Origin: Lachnospiraceae bacterium
GTDB lineage: Bacteria > Bacillota > Clostridia > Lachnospirales > Lachnospiraceae
Assembly: GCA_009774585.1 (NCBI GenBank)
Contig: VSOA01000052.1
Location: 1 to 17,036 of the forward strand
Length of the DNA stretch: 17,036 bases
Direction: 5' to 3'
The position numbers and the translations under genes are program-made. The notes below the pieces were generated by a model. It was not told the DNA's origin and did no database searches. It saw only the letters and a list, made by a program, of their open reading frames with translations. This document shows, piece by piece, positions 7,383-13,230 of the stretch (positions are counted from its first letter, which is position 1; the number at the start of each line of letters is the position of its first letter).

Positions 7383-7411
7383 TTGACATACGAAACAAAA
7401 TATCGTATTTT
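7383..7411 (+). promoter_or_regulatory. Possible rightward promoter overlapping palindrome copy 2
   Basis: TTGACA (7383-7388) and TATTTT (7406-7411) are separated by exactly 17 bases. The -10 box lies in the right half of palindrome copy 2, so a bound regulator would block it. A transcript from here would run through the 11-bp repeat array towards the 47-aa gene. Confidence 0.45.
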
Positions 7412-7414
7412 GTT
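7394..7414. promoter_or_regulatory. Operator-like palindrome, copy 2 (perfect)
   Basis: Half-sites AACAAAATA and TATTTTGTT are perfect inverted repeats around TCG. The centre lies 190 bp from the centre of copy 1, close to a whole number of helical turns (about 18). Together the copies give the consensus AACAnAATA, 3-base centre, TATTnTGTT. It does not match the Fur, LexA, Rex or CodY consensus sequences I know. Confidence 0.6.
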
Positions 7415-7428
7415 AACCGCTAAAAATT

Positions 7429-7479
7429 CGTTAAGCCGGTGTTAATAAGTTGTTTCCATTTCGTTTAACTTACGTTAAG
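7429..7479 (+). promoter_or_regulatory. Phased array of 11-bp repeats, array 1 (OmpR-family-type sites)
   Basis: A 7-base motif recurs every 11 bp: CGTTAAG at 7429, TGTTAAT at 7440, TGTTTCC at 7451, CGTTTAA at 7462 and CGTTAAG at 7473. Direct repeats spaced 11 bp are typical of tandem dimer sites for PhoB/OmpR/KdpE-family regulators. The array ends about 39 bp before the TATAAT box of the 47-aa gene, a position suited to activation. The KdpE-like regulator at 9286-9993 is the natural candidate. Confidence 0.6.
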
Positions 7480-7494
7480 AAACTCTCTTATCTA

Positions 7495-7523
7495 TTTTAT
7501 GTTCTGCTCTCATTTTTTATAAT
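7495..7523 (+). promoter_or_regulatory. Promoter of the 47-aa gene
   Basis: A perfect TATAAT (7518-7523) lies 46 bp upstream of the ATG. At 17 bases upstream the -35 position reads only TTTTAT. A good -10 with a poor -35, just downstream of a phased regulator array, fits a promoter needing an activator. Confidence 0.55.
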
Positions 7524-7569
7524 GGCGAATGATAGAAGTGTAAATACAAGAAAGAGAGGAAGATATCTC

Positions 7570-7713
7570 ATGAATATCGGAATGTTAATCATCTGCGTTG
7601 TAGGCGGTCTGACAGGTCTGCTCAGTTCCGTATATCTGTTAGTCAGTATGCCGGTACTGATCGTATGGAAAGTTTATCGCCGCATACGGTTTGGCTACTC
7701 ATTATACCAATAA
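7570..7713 (+). CDS. Small membrane protein, 47 aa
   Basis: ATG at 7570-7572 with a GAGAGGAAG ribosome binding site about seven bases upstream, TAA at 7711-7713. The protein has a long hydrophobic stretch (about residues 3-34, with a Gly-Gly and Ser-Ser in the middle) that could form one long or two short membrane helices. A basic tail follows (WKVYRRIRFGYSLYQ), so the C-terminus should face the cytoplasm. It is followed at once by a strong hairpin terminator and preceded by a TATAAT box and a phased operator array. That makes a self-contained, regulated transcription unit. I do not recognise a family; a role linked to the neighbouring KdpD/KdpE-like pair is inferred from position and the shared motif array. 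Confidence 0.72.
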   Translation: MNIGMLIICVVGGLTGLLSSVYLLVSMPVLIVWKVYRRIRFGYSLYQ

Positions 7714-7742
7714 AAAATCGTCGCTGCAAAGCGACGATTTTT
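7712..7742. terminator. Bidirectional terminator
   Basis: TCGTCGCT and AGCGACGA form a perfect 8-bp stem around GCAA, extended by A/T pairs. It is flanked by six A on the left and five T on the right, so it can end transcription in both directions. It serves the rightward 47-aa gene and the leftward 31-aa gene, which converge here. Confidence 0.9.
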
Positions 7743-7749
7743 ATTTGGA

Positions 7750-7845
7750 TCATTTACTGTTTCTGTTTGTGATCAAAGAATACACAAAGCATCCTCCCAG
7801 TGATACAAATACCAGTCCTAATATGATAATTTCTACAATACCCAT
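7750..7845 (-). CDS. Single-pass membrane microprotein, 31 aa, KdpF-like
   Basis: ATG at 7843-7845 with a GGAGGGTAAGG ribosome binding site directly upstream, TGA at 7750-7752. The sequence MGIVEIIILGLVFVSLGGCF continues as VYSLITNRNSK: one membrane helix and a short polar end. Length, single helix and the LVF...VYSLI pattern resemble KdpF (about 29 aa), the small stabilising subunit of the Kdp potassium ATPase, but KdpF is poorly conserved and the match is only suggestive. No kdpABC genes are in the window. It lies downstream of the 27-aa microprotein and shares its transcript, and it neighbours a KdpD/KdpE-like two-component system. Confidence 0.65.
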   Translation of the reverse strand: MGIVEIIILGLVFVSLGGCFVYSLITNRNSK

Positions 7846-7875
7846 TTCCTTACCCTCCGTTCTAACAGTCAGACC

Positions 7876-7959
7876 TTACTTATGTTCATACCAGATTCCA
7901 CCAAAAAAACCGATTACAACCAAAACGATCGAAATAACCAACCACACATCTATCTGCAT
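7876..7959 (-). CDS. Single-pass membrane microprotein, 27 aa
   Basis: ATG at 7957-7959 with a strong GGGAGG site seven to eight bases upstream, TAA at 7876-7878. It reads MQIDVWLVISIVLVVIGFFG then GIWYEHK: an almost purely hydrophobic helix with a short charged end. The quality of the ribosome binding site and the 30-bp gap to the next microprotein, which has an equally strong site, make chance ORFs unlikely. Function unknown. It may be a small subunit or regulator of a membrane transporter or of the KdpD-like kinase encoded divergently. Confidence 0.6.
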   Translation of the reverse strand: MQIDVWLVISIVLVVIGFFGGIWYEHK

Positions 7960-7977
7960 TTTGATTTCCTCCCTCGC

Positions 7978-8012
7978 ATTATATTACAAGCAAAATACTA
8001 GCATACCGTCAA
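7978..8012 (-). promoter_or_regulatory. Possible promoter for the two microproteins
   Basis: On the minus strand TTGACG (8007-8012) is a good -35 box. At 17 bases the -10 is only TTGTAA, whereas a perfect TATAAT (7978-7983) is 23 bases away and would leave a leader of about a dozen bases. A promoter here is likely, but I cannot choose the exact -10. Confidence 0.4.
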
Positions 8013-8038
8013 ATGATTTTATAGTTTATCGCGTCTTT

Positions 8039-8100
8039 TTTAGCGTATATTTAGCGTTTTCTTGATGTTTTCTTATCTCTTTCTTAACGCCTTTTTAGCA
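8039..8100. promoter_or_regulatory. Phased array of 11-bp repeats, array 2
   Basis: Six units spaced exactly 11 bp: TTTAGCG (8039), TTTAGCG (8050), CTTGATG (8061), CTTATCT (8072), CTTAACG (8083) and TTTAGCA (8094). CTTAACG is the reverse complement of CGTTAAG in array 1, so this is the same motif in the opposite orientation. It lies between the leftward microprotein promoter and the rightward kinase promoter and ends 10 bp before the latter's -35 position. It may control both, including autoregulation. Confidence 0.65.
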
Positions 8101-8110
8101 CCGCGTGCTG

Positions 8111-8139
8111 TTCCACTTTTGGGCAAAACAAGGTATAAT
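8111..8139 (+). promoter_or_regulatory. Promoter of the kinase/regulator operon
   Basis: TATAAT at 8134-8139, with TTCCAC in the -35 position 17 bases upstream (8111-8116; poor match). The strong -10, weak -35 and array 2 immediately upstream fit an activator-dependent, probably autoregulated promoter. Its position rules out the TTG/ATG start at 8062-8067 for the kinase. Confidence 0.6.
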
Positions 8140-8163
8140 GTACGATACAGGAGATTCGAACTT

Positions 8164-9240
8164 ATGCCCTCAAATATGAAACAAATATTCACTAAAAAGA
8201 ACATTATCGTAACGCTGTCCGGTCTTATCGTTGCAACCGTCTTCGCATCCCTTTTCTCTTACTGTGTACCGGAAAATTCAGGCAATATTGCTCTGATTTA
8301 TATTCTCGCGCTGATCGTCATCGTCCGATATACGGACGGCTATCTGCCGGGAGTCATTTCATCCATCGTTGCGGTTGTATGCGTAAACTTTTTATTCACC
8401 TATCCTTATTTTGAACTGAACTTCACACTTTCCGGTTATCCAATCACCTTTCTGGAAATGCTTGGCGTCACGCTGCTCACGAGTACCATGACGGCCAGTA
8501 TGAAACAGCAGGCTCAAATGATCGCCGAAAAGGACAAGCTGTTGTCAGAAACAGAGAAGGAGAAAATGCGTGCCAACCTGCTGCGCGCCATATCCCATGA
8601 CCTACGCACACCGCTGACCGGTATCATCGGCGCCAGTTCTTCCTATCTGGACAATGGCGACCTGCTTTCAGACAAAGAGAAAATCGCCATTGTCACTCAT
8701 ATACATGAAGATGCCAACTGGCTTTTAAATATGGTGGAGAACCTTTTGTCCGTAACCCGTATCCAAGACCAGACTTCAGCAGTTAAGAAGACTGACGAAT
8801 CCGTGGAGGAAATTGTCTCAGCCGCCATCAATCGTCTGAAAAAGAGACTGCCCGAAGCATCCGTCAGTGTTTCCGTTCCCGACGAGCTTCTCATTCTGCC
8901 AATGGACGCTATCCTCATAGAGCAAATACTCATCAATCTGTTGGAAAATGCCATCATACACTCACAGAGTCGTGAGCCGATTCTTTTCTATGTGGACGAC
9001 GACGACCATAATGTCACCTTCCATGTGAAAGACTATGGTATCGGTATCGCTCCGGAACGGTTAAAAGATATTTTTGACGGCAATTCTTATATCGGAAACC
9101 GTGAATCCGACTCCAACAAAGGGATGGGAATCGGACTTTCAATATGTAAAACGATCATCACTGCTCATAACGGTACCATCAATGCAAGGAATCATGAGAA
9201 AGGCGCTGAGTTTTACTTTACACTGCCTAAAGGAAACTGA
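8164..9240 (+). CDS. KdpD-like sensor histidine kinase (DUF4118 type, short form)
   Basis: A 358-aa membrane kinase that should phosphorylate the response regulator downstream. About 12-113 is a DUF4118/KdpD-type block of membrane helices (GNIALIYILALIVIVRY, then a GVISSIVAVVCVNFLF helix). A linker helix follows, then HisKA with the phosphorylated His145 in RAISHDLRTPLTG. The ATPase domain has NLLENAIIHS (N-box), VKDYGIGI (G1) and GMGIGLSICK (G2). The large N-terminal KdpD and Usp domains of classical KdpD are absent. The ATG at 8164-8166 has an AGGAGA site (8149-8154); the frame is open to 8062, but the promoter lies inside that extension. It forms an operon with the regulator. Potassium or ionic-stress sensing is inferred from the family. 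Confidence 0.88.
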   Translation: MPSNMKQIFTKKNIIVTLSGLIVATVFASLFSYCVPENSGNIALIYILALIVIVRYTDGYLPGVISSIVAVVCVNFLFTYPYFELNFTLSGYPITFLEMLGVTLLTSTMTASMKQQAQMIAEKDKLLSETEKEKMRANLLRAISHDLRTPLTGIIGASSSYLDNGDLLSDKEKIAIVTHIHEDANWLLNMVENLLSVTRIQDQTSAVKKTDESVEEIVSAAINRLKKRLPEASVSVSVPDELLILPMDAILIEQILINLLENAIIHSQSREPILFYVDDDDHNVTFHVKDYGIGIAPERLKDIFDGNSYIGNRESDSNKGMGIGLSICKTIITAHNGTINARNHEKGAEFYFTLPKGN

Positions 9241-9285
9241 TTCTATTATATCGTGCGCACATACGAAGAAGGGAGGATTCAGGCA

Positions 9286-9993
9286 TTGAATCTAAAGCAT
9301 GAAATTCTGCTGATAGAAGATGAAAAAAATATATGCAACTTTATTGCGACCACTCTGCGGACACAGGATTATAAAGTCAGCTTTGCCAGTGACGCTGCAA
9401 ATGGTCTGTCGCTTGCCGCTTCCGCATGTCCGGACTTGATTTTGTTGGATCTGGGTCTGCCGGACATGGATGGAATCGATGTGATCCACAGCATCAGAAA
9501 ATGGAGTAACATCCCCATTATCGTGATCTCAGCCAGAACACAAGAAAAGGAAAAAGTGGAAGCGTTAGATGCGGGCGCCGACGACTATATCACGAAGCCT
9601 TTCGGCACTTCCGAGCTGATGGCACGAATCCGCACCGCTCTGCGCCGCTCTTCCATGAGTAGTGCACCCGTTATAGGTCAGAACAGATATGTTGCCAAAG
9701 ACCTGATCATAGACTATGAAAAGCATATCATTACCGTAAATGATAATATCGTTCACTTTACACAGATTGAATATAAAATATTAACCTTTTTGGCTCGAAA
9801 CGCCGGCAAAGTAATCACATACGACACCTTGATCACACATGTGTGGGGTCCTTATGCCGACAGTAATAACCGCATTTTGCGCGTCAATATGGCAAATATC
9901 CGCAGAAAACTGGAACATAATCCTGCCGATCCGCAATATATTTTTACGGAAATCGGCATCGGATACCGAATGATCGACAATGAAAATGTATGA
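9286..9993 (+). CDS. KdpE/OmpR-family response regulator
   Basis: A 235-aa DNA-binding response regulator. The receiver domain shows the acidic pair E11/D12, the phosphoacceptor D55 in LILLDLGLPDMDG, SARTQEKEKVEALDAGADDY and the conserved lysine in ITKPF. The C-terminal OmpR-type winged helix has FTQIEYKILTFLARNAGKV, HVWGPYADSNNRILRVNMAN and IGIGYRM. I chose the TTG at 9286-9288, nine bases after a GGGAGG site (9271-9276); GTG at 9253 is open, but the ribosome binding site would then lie inside the gene. The gap to the kinase is 45 bp. The two 11-bp-phased arrays at 7429-7479 and 8039-8100 are its likely targets. No terminator follows: the SRP RNA promoter begins five bases after the stop. 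Confidence 0.9.
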   Translation: MNLKHEILLIEDEKNICNFIATTLRTQDYKVSFASDAANGLSLAASACPDLILLDLGLPDMDGIDVIHSIRKWSNIPIIVISARTQEKEKVEALDAGADDYITKPFGTSELMARIRTALRRSSMSSAPVIGQNRYVAKDLIIDYEKHIITVNDNIVHFTQIEYKILTFLARNAGKVITYDTLITHVWGPYADSNNRILRVNMANIRRKLEHNPADPQYIFTEIGIGYRMIDNENV

Positions 9994-9997
9994 CACA

Positions 9998-10026
9998 TTG
10001 ACAAACGCACAAAAAAACAGTATACT
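9998..10026 (+). promoter_or_regulatory. SRP RNA promoter
   Basis: Perfect TTGACA (9998-10003), a 17-base spacer, then TATACT (10021-10026). This is the strongest vegetative promoter in the window, as expected for a stable RNA; transcription should start near 10033. Confidence 0.88.
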
Positions 10027-10032
10027 AATAAA

Positions 10033-10297
10033 ACCGTGCAGCCGGGGCGTTAGCGGTGCCCTGTACCCACAATCCGCTCTAGTGGGGGTGATGCTTTATC
10101 GAGGGTGTATGCTTGTGTAGCTGCCCTTTATAAGTGGCGTTGAAGTTTGGGTCTTACGCAATGGAAATCCATGAACCGTGTCAGGGTGGGAACACAGCAG
10201 CACTAAGTGGAATCTTCCATGTGCCGTGAGGGTGCCTGGCGGAGTTAACTGTAAAGGTAACGTACATGGGCTAAGTTCGACATAAAGCGCACGGTTT
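10033..10297 (+). ncRNA. ffs: Signal recognition particle RNA, large Bacillota type with Alu domain
   Basis: The RNA scaffold of the signal recognition particle, which with Ffh targets nascent membrane and secreted proteins. The sequence closely follows B. subtilis scRNA as I remember it: GCGGTGCCCTGTACC and AATCCGCTCTAG of the Alu domain, TGGCGTTGAAGTTTGGGTC, and the apical Ffh-binding hairpin GTGTCAGG...GGGAA...CAGCAGCAC with a GGAA tetraloop and the asymmetric loop AGCAG. GTGCCGTGAGGGTGCCTGG and AGTTAACTG follow. The 5' end (AACCGTGC) pairs with GCACGGTT at 10289-10296, closing the molecule. Ends are estimated from the promoter and this pairing. Confidence 0.93.
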
Positions 10298-10314
10298 TAA
10301 TATTTACCGTGCGC
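10287..10314. terminator. Hairpin at the SRP RNA 3' end
   Basis: GCGCACGGT (10287-10295) pairs perfectly with ACCGTGCGC (10306-10314) around an A/T loop. The T-rich stretch after it is weak on both strands (CATCTTATCT rightward; TTTATG leftward). Its left arm is also the strand that closes the SRP RNA. It may also end the leftward gene starting at 11779, whose stop is only 20 bp away. Confidence 0.7.
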
Positions 10315-10333
10315 CATCTTATCTGCCAATATT

Positions 10334-11779
10334 CTATTTGAAATGCTCGCTCATCTTATTATTTAATCCCTGAAGCATAGCTTTCATCGCATCCTGCTTG
10401 CGAATCGTCTCCATCGCATTATCCAGATTCAATATGAAATTCTGATAAAATCGTCCTTCAAACGCCGGACGATAATCCCCCGCGACGCAATAGCCAAAAC
10501 AGTAATCCTGAAAATGAATCGGCATGATAATATAGAATGCACCCGCCCGCTTCATTTCGCACTCTTCCGGCAGAAGCATACTTTTAGGAAACGATCCGTA
10601 GTTGTTGACCTCTCCCCTCTCATATGCAAACGGCACCCATATTTCATCACTATAGGCTGAAGTATCTCTAAGATATCCGCCGCCATTCACGATTCTTTCC
10701 AGTTCCCTGTCATAATGGTCAAGACTGTCGCAGATGCACAGATAAAAAAATTCTATGCCGATATCGCGTATATACCGCTCCAAGTTCTCAAAAAGATCGC
10801 TCATCTTCACCAGCTTCGTAAAGTCCACCGAAGAGTTTTTAATAATCTCCATATCCCGGCATGCTTTAACATGCTGCTTCATATAATTATCCCGCATCTG
10901 CGAGGCATCCGTATCCCGCCAATCCGCACATCCGCAAGATTCAGAGAACATTGCATGTCCCGGAATAACCGTATACTCCTCTGTTTCTTCGCCGCGAATC
11001 GCCGCAACAATCTGATTATACGCGATCTGCCCTGCCTCATACTCTCCTCTTCTCACAGTAGTGAGTCTTGGATAGCTGTACGTCGCTATATCACTATCAT
11101 CATACCCCGTTACCATTACATCTTCCGGCACCCGATACCCTGCTTCCTTCAAAGCCAATATTGCACCTACCGCCATCTCGTCATTTGCCGTAACAATCGC
11201 ATCAGGTTTGACTGATGCTTCATCTAAGAATTTCCTGACTGCTCTCCTGCCGCCCTCATAACTGTAGTCGCCGTAATAAACTTGTTCTTCACTCCATTCA
11301 ACTTGATTGGCCGTCATCGCATCTTTATATGCCTGCAGTCTGAGCATTGAATCAAGACTGTCCTCCGGTCCGGAAATAAAGAAAATATTTGCAGCGCTAT
11401 GCTGCTTAATAAGATGATCAACAATCTCTTTAATACCGTTTCTGTTCTCCATCTCAACATGCATGAAGTAAGGATTTTTAATGTTAAAATCAACGCACGG
11501 GATTCCTGCCTCGACAATCCTGTCCGTAATCTCTTGCACAATGTCCGGCTCATGAATCGTATCCGTATTCAGTATTACGCCGTCATAGTTTATGAAATCG
11601 GGTAATTTATATACATTGTATTCCCCCTTTTCATATTTAGAGGGAATCTCATATTTCCACCCGTCGCACGTAAAAATATAAACATTGACTTTATCCAGAA
11701 TCGCTTTGTCCAGTATACCGTTAATTGTTCTTTTCTGGGAATCATAGCTGATTCCTCCGAGTAGTACCGCAATCTTCAT
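10334..11779 (-). CDS. LacI-type periplasmic-binding-fold sensor protein without an output domain
   Basis: A 481-aa protein. Residues about 1-285 form the type I periplasmic-binding fold of LacI/GalR regulators (MKIAVLLGGISYD, GVILNTDTI, DHLIKQHSAANIFFISGPEDS, PDAIVTANDEMAVGAILALK, VMVTGYDDSDIATYSYP, LTTVRRGEYEAG). It lacks both the N-terminal LacI helix-turn-helix and a signal peptide, so it should be cytoplasmic. About 285-480 looks like a linker plus GAF-like sensor (EFFYLCICDSLDHYD, FYIIMPIHFQDYCFGYCVAG). In related Lachnospiraceae proteins I know, such a region precedes a GGDEF diguanylate cyclase; here the chain ends at NNKMSEHFK and no GGDEF follows. The ATG has a GGGGAGG site upstream. 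Ligand and partner unknown; a sugar is likely from the fold. Confidence 0.8.
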   Translation of the reverse strand: MKIAVLLGGISYDSQKRTINGILDKAILDKVNVYIFTCDGWKYEIPSKYEKGEYNVYKLPDFINYDGVILNTDTIHEPDIVQEITDRIVEAGIPCVDFNIKNPYFMHVEMENRNGIKEIVDHLIKQHSAANIFFISGPEDSLDSMLRLQAYKDAMTANQVEWSEEQVYYGDYSYEGGRRAVRKFLDEASVKPDAIVTANDEMAVGAILALKEAGYRVPEDVMVTGYDDSDIATYSYPRLTTVRRGEYEAGQIAYNQIVAAIRGEETEEYTVIPGHAMFSESCGCADWRDTDASQMRDNYMKQHVKACRDMEIIKNSSVDFTKLVKMSDLFENLERYIRDIGIEFFYLCICDSLDHYDRELERIVNGGGYLRDTSAYSDEIWVPFAYERGEVNNYGSFPKSMLLPEECEMKRAGAFYIIMPIHFQDYCFGYCVAGDYRPAFEGRFYQNFILNLDNAMETIRKQDAMKAMLQGLNNKMSEHFK

Positions 11780-11858
11780 TTATTCGCCTCCCCGTTTCCG
11801 TACCTTCCATTAACCGTAACCATATATCGCTCCCGTATTCTTTTCTCTGTTTATATGT

Positions 11859-11886
11859 ATTGTACCACACATATCTATGATACCAA
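11859..11886 (-). promoter_or_regulatory. Probable promoter of the LacI-type sensor gene
   Basis: On the minus strand TTGGTA (11881-11886), a 16-base spacer and TACAAT (11859-11864), about 80 bp upstream of the start codon. Four of six -35 bases and five of six -10 bases match the consensus. A short AT-rich hairpin (11888-11908) lies just upstream and may end the preceding gene. Confidence 0.5.
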
Positions 11887-11906
11887 AAGAATTTTTACAC
11901 TAAATT

Positions 11907-13043
11907 CTATAATTCTACTTTTCTCAGATAATACCCGAATTCTCCGGCCCGCACATTGCCTCCGGGACACTCGAACGCTTCAAATCCAAACATCAGTGCA
12001 ACCATTTTTTCTCTTTCATAAAACACTCCCGGTACACCCAGATAATAGTCCTGCTCTTTTCCCAAAATTACATAGCGGTAATTATAGAACCCATGCAGCA
12101 GAAAACTATTATTGACCAGATGTTGATATTTCGACTGTAAAATTACAAAGTCCTTCGGTTCCAATTTAACATAAGTCCTCTCGTCGCCGTACGGATGTAT
12201 GTTTTCGTATGTATCTAAAATTTGTTCCCACTTGTCCTCTTTTAAACTATACTGCGGAATATTTTGCGCTACATTGATCTGTTCCTTCGGCATATGTGAC
12301 GGCAGTTCCTCTTTGATCAGAATTGTCTCCCTTTTATTCTGTTGCTTTACAAGATTTACTTCTCGCTCTTCATCCGGTGCTTTCACAGAACCCGTTCCCC
12401 TTATAGGGCTGATCACCTTTACCATTCCCTGCTCTTTGACAGGACTTGCTTCTCTTGCCGCGCTCTCTTCGCTTACAGGTCTTACATCCTTTAGGTCCTC
12501 CCCTTGCCCGCCTGCGGGTTCTACCTCTCTTGGTGCACTCGTCTCTCTTACATAGTTTGCCCCTCTTGTCATACTTGTTTCACTTACAGGGTTTGCCTCT
12601 CTTGCCACACTTGTTTCACTTACAGGGTTTGCTTCTCTTGTCACATTTGTCTCGCTTACAGGGTTTGCCTCTCTTGCCACGCTCTCTTCGACCGTCGGTT
12701 CCGACTTTCCCCGTAAATTCTCATCCAAAGCACTTCTGCTCCTTCCTTCCAGATAATACCCGCTCGGGAGCATAACCTTTAGGATTACTCTGTCCGCCGG
12801 TTTTGCCAGATTTTCCTCCCAGCTTCCTCTCCCTTCCTGAACTGCAATGCCGTCAATTTCTTTCCACCCGTCACCGTCATAAACCCGAATCGGAAACCTG
12901 CCGCTTATACCGAGCGGAATATTCTGTATTTTTAAATGCAATTTCCCTTCTCTCTCCCGGTTTTCCACTTTTAAGAATCCGGCGCTTCCTATTCGGCTCT
13001 CTTCTTTGTACAATCCCATATATATAATTTCTTTGTGGTACAC
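11907..13043 (-). CDS. Hypothetical protein with 12-residue tandem repeats (DUF6128-like C-terminus)
   Basis: A 378-aa protein of unknown function. The N-terminal domain (about 1-105) is beta-rich (GSAGFLKVENREREGKLHLK, RFPIRVYDGDGWKEIDGIAV). The middle (about 110-260) is low complexity and charged and contains four 12-residue repeats of the type REANPVSETSVA. The C-terminal domain (about 265-378) has DKWEQILDTYENIHPY, FVILQSKYQHLVNNSFLLHG and YYLGVPGVFYEREKMVALMF. It is familiar from Lachnospiraceae hypothetical proteins; I believe it is called DUF6128 but cannot confirm this. No signal peptide or membrane segment. The start is a GTG at 13041-13043, supported by a GGAGGGAGGG site seven bases upstream; an ATG eight codons later lacks that support. 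A weak AT-rich hairpin overlaps the stop. Confidence 0.75.
   Translation of the reverse strand: MYHKEIIYMGLYKEESRIGSAGFLKVENREREGKLHLKIQNIPLGISGRFPIRVYDGDGWKEIDGIAVQEGRGSWEENLAKPADRVILKVMLPSGYYLEGRSRSALDENLRGKSEPTVEESVAREANPVSETNVTREANPVSETSVAREANPVSETSMTRGANYVRETSAPREVEPAGGQGEDLKDVRPVSEESAAREASPVKEQGMVKVISPIRGTGSVKAPDEEREVNLVKQQNKRETILIKEELPSHMPKEQINVAQNIPQYSLKEDKWEQILDTYENIHPYGDERTYVKLEPKDFVILQSKYQHLVNNSFLLHGFYNYRYVILGKEQDYYLGVPGVFYEREKMVALMFGFEAFECPGGNVRAGEFGYYLRKVEL
12531..12674 (-). repeat. Four 36-bp tandem repeats inside a coding region
   Basis: Four in-frame 36-bp units encode REANPVSETNVT, REANPVSETSVA, REANPVSETSMT and RGANYVRETSAP. The first three are nearly identical at the DNA level and the fourth has drifted; further decayed copies such as REASPVKEQGMV lie downstream. 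The pattern suggests recent slippage or unequal crossing-over, so copy number may vary between strains. Confidence 0.85.
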
Positions 13044-13144
13044 AGTTTTGCCCTCCCTCCTGACTTATATTCCTCTCCTAATTTCATGTGCATCATATTT
13101 ATTATTACAAAGCCTTATACAGAGTATATATATGCCGTATTGCA

Positions 13145-13187
13145 TAAAAAAATGCCGGATAACTGTCACGCAGATACTATCCGGCAT
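13145..13187 (-). terminator. Terminator of the PucR/CdaR-type gene
   Basis: On the minus strand ATGCCGGATA pairs perfectly with TATCCGGCAT (10 bp, 16-base loop), followed at once by a run of T. It lies about 45 bp beyond the stop codon of the regulator gene. The other bases between 13044 and 13230 show no gene; they should contain the promoter of the repeat-containing protein, but I find no convincing pair of boxes. Confidence 0.85.
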
Positions 13188-13230
13188 AAAACATTACTGA
13201 TTTCGTATGAAACAAAATCGGTCTGTTCAA

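Noticed and set aside
7105..7398. 97-aa leftward reading frame overlapping the lysin start
   Set aside because: Overlaps the lysin in another frame, is full of unlikely low-hydrophobicity basic sequence, and covers palindromes and promoter boxes.
8062..8163. N-terminal extension of the histidine kinase starting at TTG/ATG 8062-8067
   Set aside because: The TATAAT box (8134-8139) and part of the regulator array would lie inside it, there is no ribosome binding site, and the ATG at 8164 has an AGGAGA site and gives a normal start before the first membrane helix.
12531..12674. CRISPR-like repetition
   Set aside because: The units are contiguous 36-bp in-frame protein repeats with no unique spacers and no cas genes.
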